A stretch of 64,000 nucleotides of DNA, from contig NW_024037059.1 in the NCBI RefSeq assembly GCF_015706575.1, positions 38,043,058 through 38,107,057 of the forward strand, written 5' to 3'. The notes below the pieces were generated by a model, which was not told the DNA's origin, did not search any database, and was given only the letters and a program-made list of their open reading frames with translations. A program made the translations under genes and the position numbers. Below, in pieces: positions 59,078 to 64,000 of this stretch (within the stretch, counting starts at the first letter, position 1; every line of letters begins with the position of its first letter). The DNA comes from Patiria miniata. Taxonomy: Eukaryota > Echinodermata > Asteroidea > Valvatida > Asterinidae.

Positions 59078-60339
59078 CAGGGGTTTTCCTTAACTTTTTC
59101 CTTTACTGGCCGGCCGGGCCAGTAAACCAGAGTTTTCACTGGCCCGCAACCTTTTTCACTAGCCCACATGTTTTATAATAGTAACTTTCAATCAAATCAC
59201 CATAAGCATTTTTGATAACATTTTTGATAATAAATTATGCAATATGAATACAATCGGCAATTATCTTAATCATGTACATAATATTGCATGTAGTTCCTTT
59301 TTAAGTGATGTCAATGTTTCTTTAATCGTCCATGCTTTAACATAGAGCAAGGCTTTAATTAACAAGAATCAAATAGGGGGAGAAGTTATAATCAAAATTT
59401 ACGCAGTGTGCTTCGTTCCGAACTTAAGGCTTTAGGTGTTCTATTTCCGACATGTTTTGATAAAACACGAACTAAAAAAGCGTTATCTTGAGGAACAAGA
59501 AAACATTGCACACAGTCGTGGTATTAATGGGAGTTTACCAAGTTAGTAACTGAACTGTTTTAACTTGTTTGAAAATGAGTGAGAAGGCCAGTATTTTCAA
59601 AAAAACATCTCTCGCGCGCGCCATGCATTTCTAGCGAAGAATGGTGCAATCAGCGTGCCTAGCCAAGAAGCGCTGCGGGCGGGCGACCCACGAACTTACG
59701 CTGGTCACGTCAATCCATAACGTTTTCCGGAGCACGGTCCACTTTACATTCACTAGTCTTTACATTCAAAATAGGCCCCTCGAATCTCATATTGTCCTCA
59801 TCTTTTCGGTACATTCGTTTGATAGTGTTCAAGAAATCATCCCAAGAATCCGTTCGGGCACAAGTTTTGGCAGTGAAACTGTCATGAAAGTTTTCTCCTC
59901 ACCACGTTGTATGATACGAATACGATGTTAACGTACGTACGTACGTTCGTACCGTGTGGACTGACTGCAGACGAAGTAAATCACGTGCGCTGCATGTGTG
60001 CACAATGTGTAATGGCAAATACACGTTGATTCGCCTCATGTTCGTCGTTGGGATTTAATGCACAGCGCACTGCGAATATACAATATACATGGAGTGATAC
60101 GAATTCGAACTACCGATGTTTTTATTTCGGTCGGCGTGGCAAAAGTATTCATGTGTTGTATCACCCTTAACTTTTCATTTTGATTGATTGAAAAATACTG
60201 TAGGGAAAACTTCGTTATTTTATTTTTTTTTAACAGTTTTCTGACTCGCCCGTCGGACTACTGAGAGGAGGGTTTTGACTCGCCCGCCGCTGTTTTCACT
60301 CGCATTTGGCGAGCGGGCGACCGCTAAGGAAAATCCCTG
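59078..60339. mobile_element. hAT-like non-autonomous element (1.26 kb)
   Basis: The left terminus CAGGGGTTTTCCTTAAC faces the right terminus GCTAAGGAAAATCCCTG. CAGGG..TTTTCC is a frequent hAT end. Subterminal ACTGGCCCGCAACCTTTTTC and ACTCGCCCGCCGCTGTTTTC stretches repeat. The flanks share only ATTA, so the target duplication is eroded. No transposase was recognised. Confidence 0.6.
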
Positions 60340-60345
60340 ATTAAT

Positions 60346-60760
60346 AATGTGTTTATCTTGAGTTTTCGTCGTTACAATAACTTTGTTTACATCGCGAATA
60401 GACAGAATTCGGCGTGCGGTGAGCGGTGTTTATGTACCGCGCCCTCTTTTGGAAGAAATTGATAAAATAAGGAGTGTTCCTATTTCCCGAAAAACGAGTG
60501 TAGCCTATTCTTTTTGTTCAAAAGTGAGCCGGGCATCCGTGTTGATTTTTTGTCAGTGGTTGTTACCGCTATTTATGTGGCGCGCCCTCTATTGAAAGAA
60601 AATTAAATTAGATCGTTAGGCACGTTGTCTCCGTACAATGCGAGACCACGACTGTTTAGCATGATTTCAAAAGAAACCGTCAAACACTAGAAATAATATG
60701 ACAGAAACAAGAAAAGTGTTTTTAAACGCGAAAAACACAATTCGACTATAATTTGTGACC
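60346..60760. repeat. GAGGGCGCGC-ended repeat nest, right part
   Basis: It contains the second copy of the 70-bp direct repeat (60346-60420), an inverted copy of the 57060 terminus (about 60565-60608) and a direct copy of GAAACCGTCAAACA ... TTTAAACGCGAAAAACA found also at about 57475-57540. Confidence 0.6.
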
Positions 60761-61156
60761 GTATTCACCCCGAGAAACAGTCATGCTAGAATTTTATCTT
60801 GGTTTTCCGCAAGAAAAAACGATGAGAAATCACAAGTTTGGAGATGGCCAAAATAGAATTTTACTTACGATCTTTAACATCCGACAGCTGCAGACCTAGG
60901 TCTCCTTGTTCGTGCGTGTTTGTTTTCACATCGCGTATAACGAAGGCTGAAAGGTTGTAGATTTAGTCGGGCTGGCTTGAATACAGTCCAAACTGTTCTT
61001 GGGTATGACATACCCAGGACAGTCCCAACAATAGCTGGGGCAACCTCCATAGTTGGGACGTAACATACATCGCCAGCAGTCTAAGCATAAGAGTATAAAT
61101 AGCGCCCTCATGATTTAAGTTTGTTGCTTCTGCTTTTCTTAAATTCACTCGTGTCT

Positions 61157-61185
<29 letters not shown>
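61157..61185. repeat. Poly-C tract (29 C)
   Basis: An uninterrupted homopolymer. A second poly-C run at about 61328-61340 is followed by TATACGCCACTAG, which resembles the transposon-like end at 14410. Confidence 0.9.
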
Positions 61186-61187
<2 letters not shown>

Positions 61188-61189
61188 AC

Positions 61190-62527
61190 AGCCTGCCCAA
61201 CCCTTGTGCCCTGCCGGCCTGCCGTGGTGTCCCTCCTCGAAATATAAGAGAGCTCTACATCACCTTGTGAAAATATGGCCAAACTTATTAAGAGACCCCT
61301 CCAAAAAAAGGAGGGGCACTGATCCTTCCCCCCCCCCTCCCCGCATTTTGGGCCCCAACCTTTATACGCCACTAGCCTGGTTCCAAAAGCAAAAGATTTT
61401 GACTATTTCTGATGAATCGGAAGTCAGGTACCCGTCTGCAATGTCACTAGACCAAAATGGTTGGAATGCCTCCCGTTTCCGAAAATGTCCGAACTATGCC
61501 GAATGCATTTCGTCGACACTCTCGGATAGCGCCCGGGTATTTCCGGTTATAAAATAGGTTTTTATTTGCCACGCTTATTAAAAAAAAATTTTTTTAATCG
61601 GTTGATAATTAATATTCCTTGCTTGCATTTAACACATTTTCCATTTCTTAAACAACAGAGGGCGCTATTTTTGTTTATTGTTATGCGAAGCCTGGCTTTC
61701 ATTTTTATAACAAACAAATGATAAAAAAATATCAGGTTAATAGCTTTTATTACAGGGGGAAGGGACGTCAAATTAAAAGAAAGCAACTCAACATCACATA
61801 TCAATATTCACCCCGAACCCAACCCCTGTAAAAAAACAATAAATAAAAAATTTAATCAAATTAAAAAATAGCAGGAGTCAAAGGGAGTCGACGCAGACAA
61901 AAACTTGACACAGACCTCACGCGTAAAACTCAAATCAATTTTTATTCGTTGTGAATAAATTAAGGAAAGAACGAAACGCTTAGACTCTTTACTACTCTGA
62001 ATGGCAATTATGACGGCAGATGCTTGAATGTGTCACTCAGTTACCATGGCAACAGAATAACCACATCCCATATTCATTATCAGAAATCAATCACAATAAA
62101 TATTTTTTTTCTAATAAATTACTTGGAATACAAATACTTGGGGCTTTCTTCCAGAAAAATTATTAGCTACAAGAAAGACAAATTCATCAACCTTATTTGT
62201 ATCTAAATGCTAAAATGTAATTCATGAATAAATTAAATCGGAATTTATTCAGCATTAAGACATATGTACATCATAAGTGGATAATGTGATATGGACATAT
62301 AGGTTAATTGTAAAGAACCAAATACATTCACAAATATCTTACTTTAGATCAATTCAAAAATAAATTAACATTAAGTTAAATTTTCCATAAAATGTCAAAT
62401 TCAGAGGACTTTTTTTTTTACATTTTGTGTAACCGAAACAATGATGAATATGCAAATTACACTGAATTAAGAATACAAGACAATTAATCCAGCTGAATGT
62501 GTTCACCATATCGAACATTACTTTAAT
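61190..62527. other. Non-coding AT-rich region
   Basis: No exon was recognised. It includes a short palindrome CCCCTCC-AAAAAAA-GGAGGGG at about 61294-61314 and scattered GAGGGCGC motifs (about 61659). Confidence 0.6.
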
Positions 62528-62672
<145 letters not shown>

Positions 62673-64000
62673 AATATATTGAATACAATTTTGCTTAATT
62701 CATTTTCTAATCTACTCGCATATGAATACACCTATGCTGATCACATGACTGCGCCTGCGTACTCGGCAGGAAGCAAGTCTAAGATGCACTACATAAGAAT
62801 AGCAAGATTCCATAGCTCGGAGAAATATCAATCAATTACTATATACAAAAGTAAAACGTACTGAGAGACATGTTAAAACAGACAGGTATTATTCCTTAGC
62901 AAGTTTGTACGAGGTTGAAGTACATCCGGGGCTTCGAAGCATAATCTGCTCGCATGCACCCCAGGGATAGACCACTTCACACATTACAAACGAGCAATGA
63001 AAAATTATAAACACGAATAACGTAACACTATAACTCTAAATATCTAATGAGAATAGCACACCTTAGCGGTATATGTGAAATGTGTATACACAACGACGAA
63101 GATATGATAACTAAGTTATGATAACTAAGTTATGATAACTACGTTATGATAACTAAGTTATTCACTACAATCACAGCCGAGAAACTACACTTCATATCAC
63201 TACAAATCACCCGCAGAAAAAAAAAATCACTACATTTTATCACTGACGCTACAACATCATGGAATGTATTCTTGCACAATAATATATGTGATTATCACAA
63301 TTCACATAGATTAACAAAGATTTTAGTTCAATATTGCACCTTCCCGGCCTCACAACTGGTAATAATAGATTAGTATTTCATACTAACTATCATTACTAGT
63401 AATCATAATCGCTATTTACATTAGTTATGAATATCTTAAGTTAAATTCTACTCTACGGCAAAGAGCTAGCTCGAATACTCGGCTATTGTCGACTGTAATT
63501 GTTGTGTAAACGTTTAGTAAATTAGTTAACACGTCACAAAAAAACATAACGTGACGAAAACCACTCTTACCACAGTTTACGATAGTCAAGCATCCGAACT
63601 AGCTCAATACTGCGCCATAATCCCAGTTAAAGTGAAATACAAAGCACCATTCGTTTAGTACAGTGTAGATGGTGACAATCACGCAGTAGCTGCTTTGAAC
63701 ACAATTGTTAGCAACATGAACTACACAAGGGCTAGTACTGAATTTGTTAGCATAACACAGTGACAAAGTAATTAACTATGTATGTGGTAATAATTAATCA
63801 TTGCACATTCCATGACAGGGCCATATTGTATAACATTACATAACTATTGGGGTCAGTTGAATTTTTGTTATATACTGTCGAGTTTTCAGAAATATTTGTA
63901 ATTACCGGCCCAGTGTCAAGTTAATTACATTTACAGCGCATCTGACTAGTTCTTGTTTTAAAATTTTTTTGGTTGTTTGTTTATCATCCAATGAGTATGT
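62673..64000. other. Non-coding AT-rich region to window end
   Basis: No gene was recognised. A 14-bp tandem repeat TTATGATAACTAAG (four copies) is at about 63102-63160. Confidence 0.6.

Noticed and set aside
60992-61023. Short hairpin ACTGTTCTTGGGTA/TACCCAGGACAGT as a microRNA
   Set aside because: Only about 15 paired bases with a bulge, no longer stem, and no recognised mature sequence.

Overview
This is eukaryotic (metazoan) DNA: AT-rich, intron-rich and full of small repeats, with no prokaryotic gene order. It looks like a marine invertebrate deuterostome, most likely an echinoderm. That rests on vertebrate-like exon phases, on dispersed repeats I recognise from sea urchin-type genomes (a tRNA-headed SINE at 20.5 kb, a GGGCCCAATT-ended element at 52.2 kb, a 'TATAGCGCC' repeat at 43.3 kb), and on the proteins. 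The species cannot be fixed from sequence alone.

Three host genes are supported by splice sites, reading phase and protein similarity. (1) The last three coding exons of an AP-2 transcription factor (TFAP2) lie on + at 4588-4706, 18982-19123 and 20764-21088; its 5' exons are outside the window. (2) UTP23, a small-subunit processome protein, is complete on - in three coding exons between 48063 and 39546 (251 aa). (3) EIF3H, translation initiation factor 3 subunit h, is complete on + in seven coding exons from 48935 to 55460 (329 aa). UTP23 and EIF3H are head to head, 871 bp between start codons, as their human orthologues are on chromosome 8q24. The pair joins ribosome assembly and translation initiation around one shared upstream region.

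The rest is repeats. Between the convergent TFAP2 and UTP23 lies an 11.5-kb tandem array of a 321-bp satellite (about 35 monomers, 25.2-36.7 kb), with higher-order 6-mer and 2-mer blocks, a degenerate right flank to 37.3 kb, and one clean insertion of a 514-bp TTAA-flanked MITE. Two more copies of that MITE are in UTP23 intron 1 and EIF3H intron 5. UTP23 intron 2 (6.8 kb) holds a hAT-like element whose left subterminal 11-bp motif has expanded to about 70 copies. The shared upstream region and EIF3H intron 1 hold a perfect 89-bp hairpin and a 750-bp long-TIR element, each with a perfect 9-bp target duplication. EIF3H introns also hold a related unexpanded hAT copy, another hAT-like element enclosing a LINE tail, and other foldback elements.

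Downstream of EIF3H (55.5-64 kb) I see no firm gene. There are two exon-like related modules on - (56.15-56.6 kb), a nest of inverted and direct repeats (57-61 kb) with a hAT-like element, tRNA-derived sequences and microsatellites. I found no CRISPR array, operon, rRNA gene or new enzyme system. The novelty here is repeat biology and gene arrangement.
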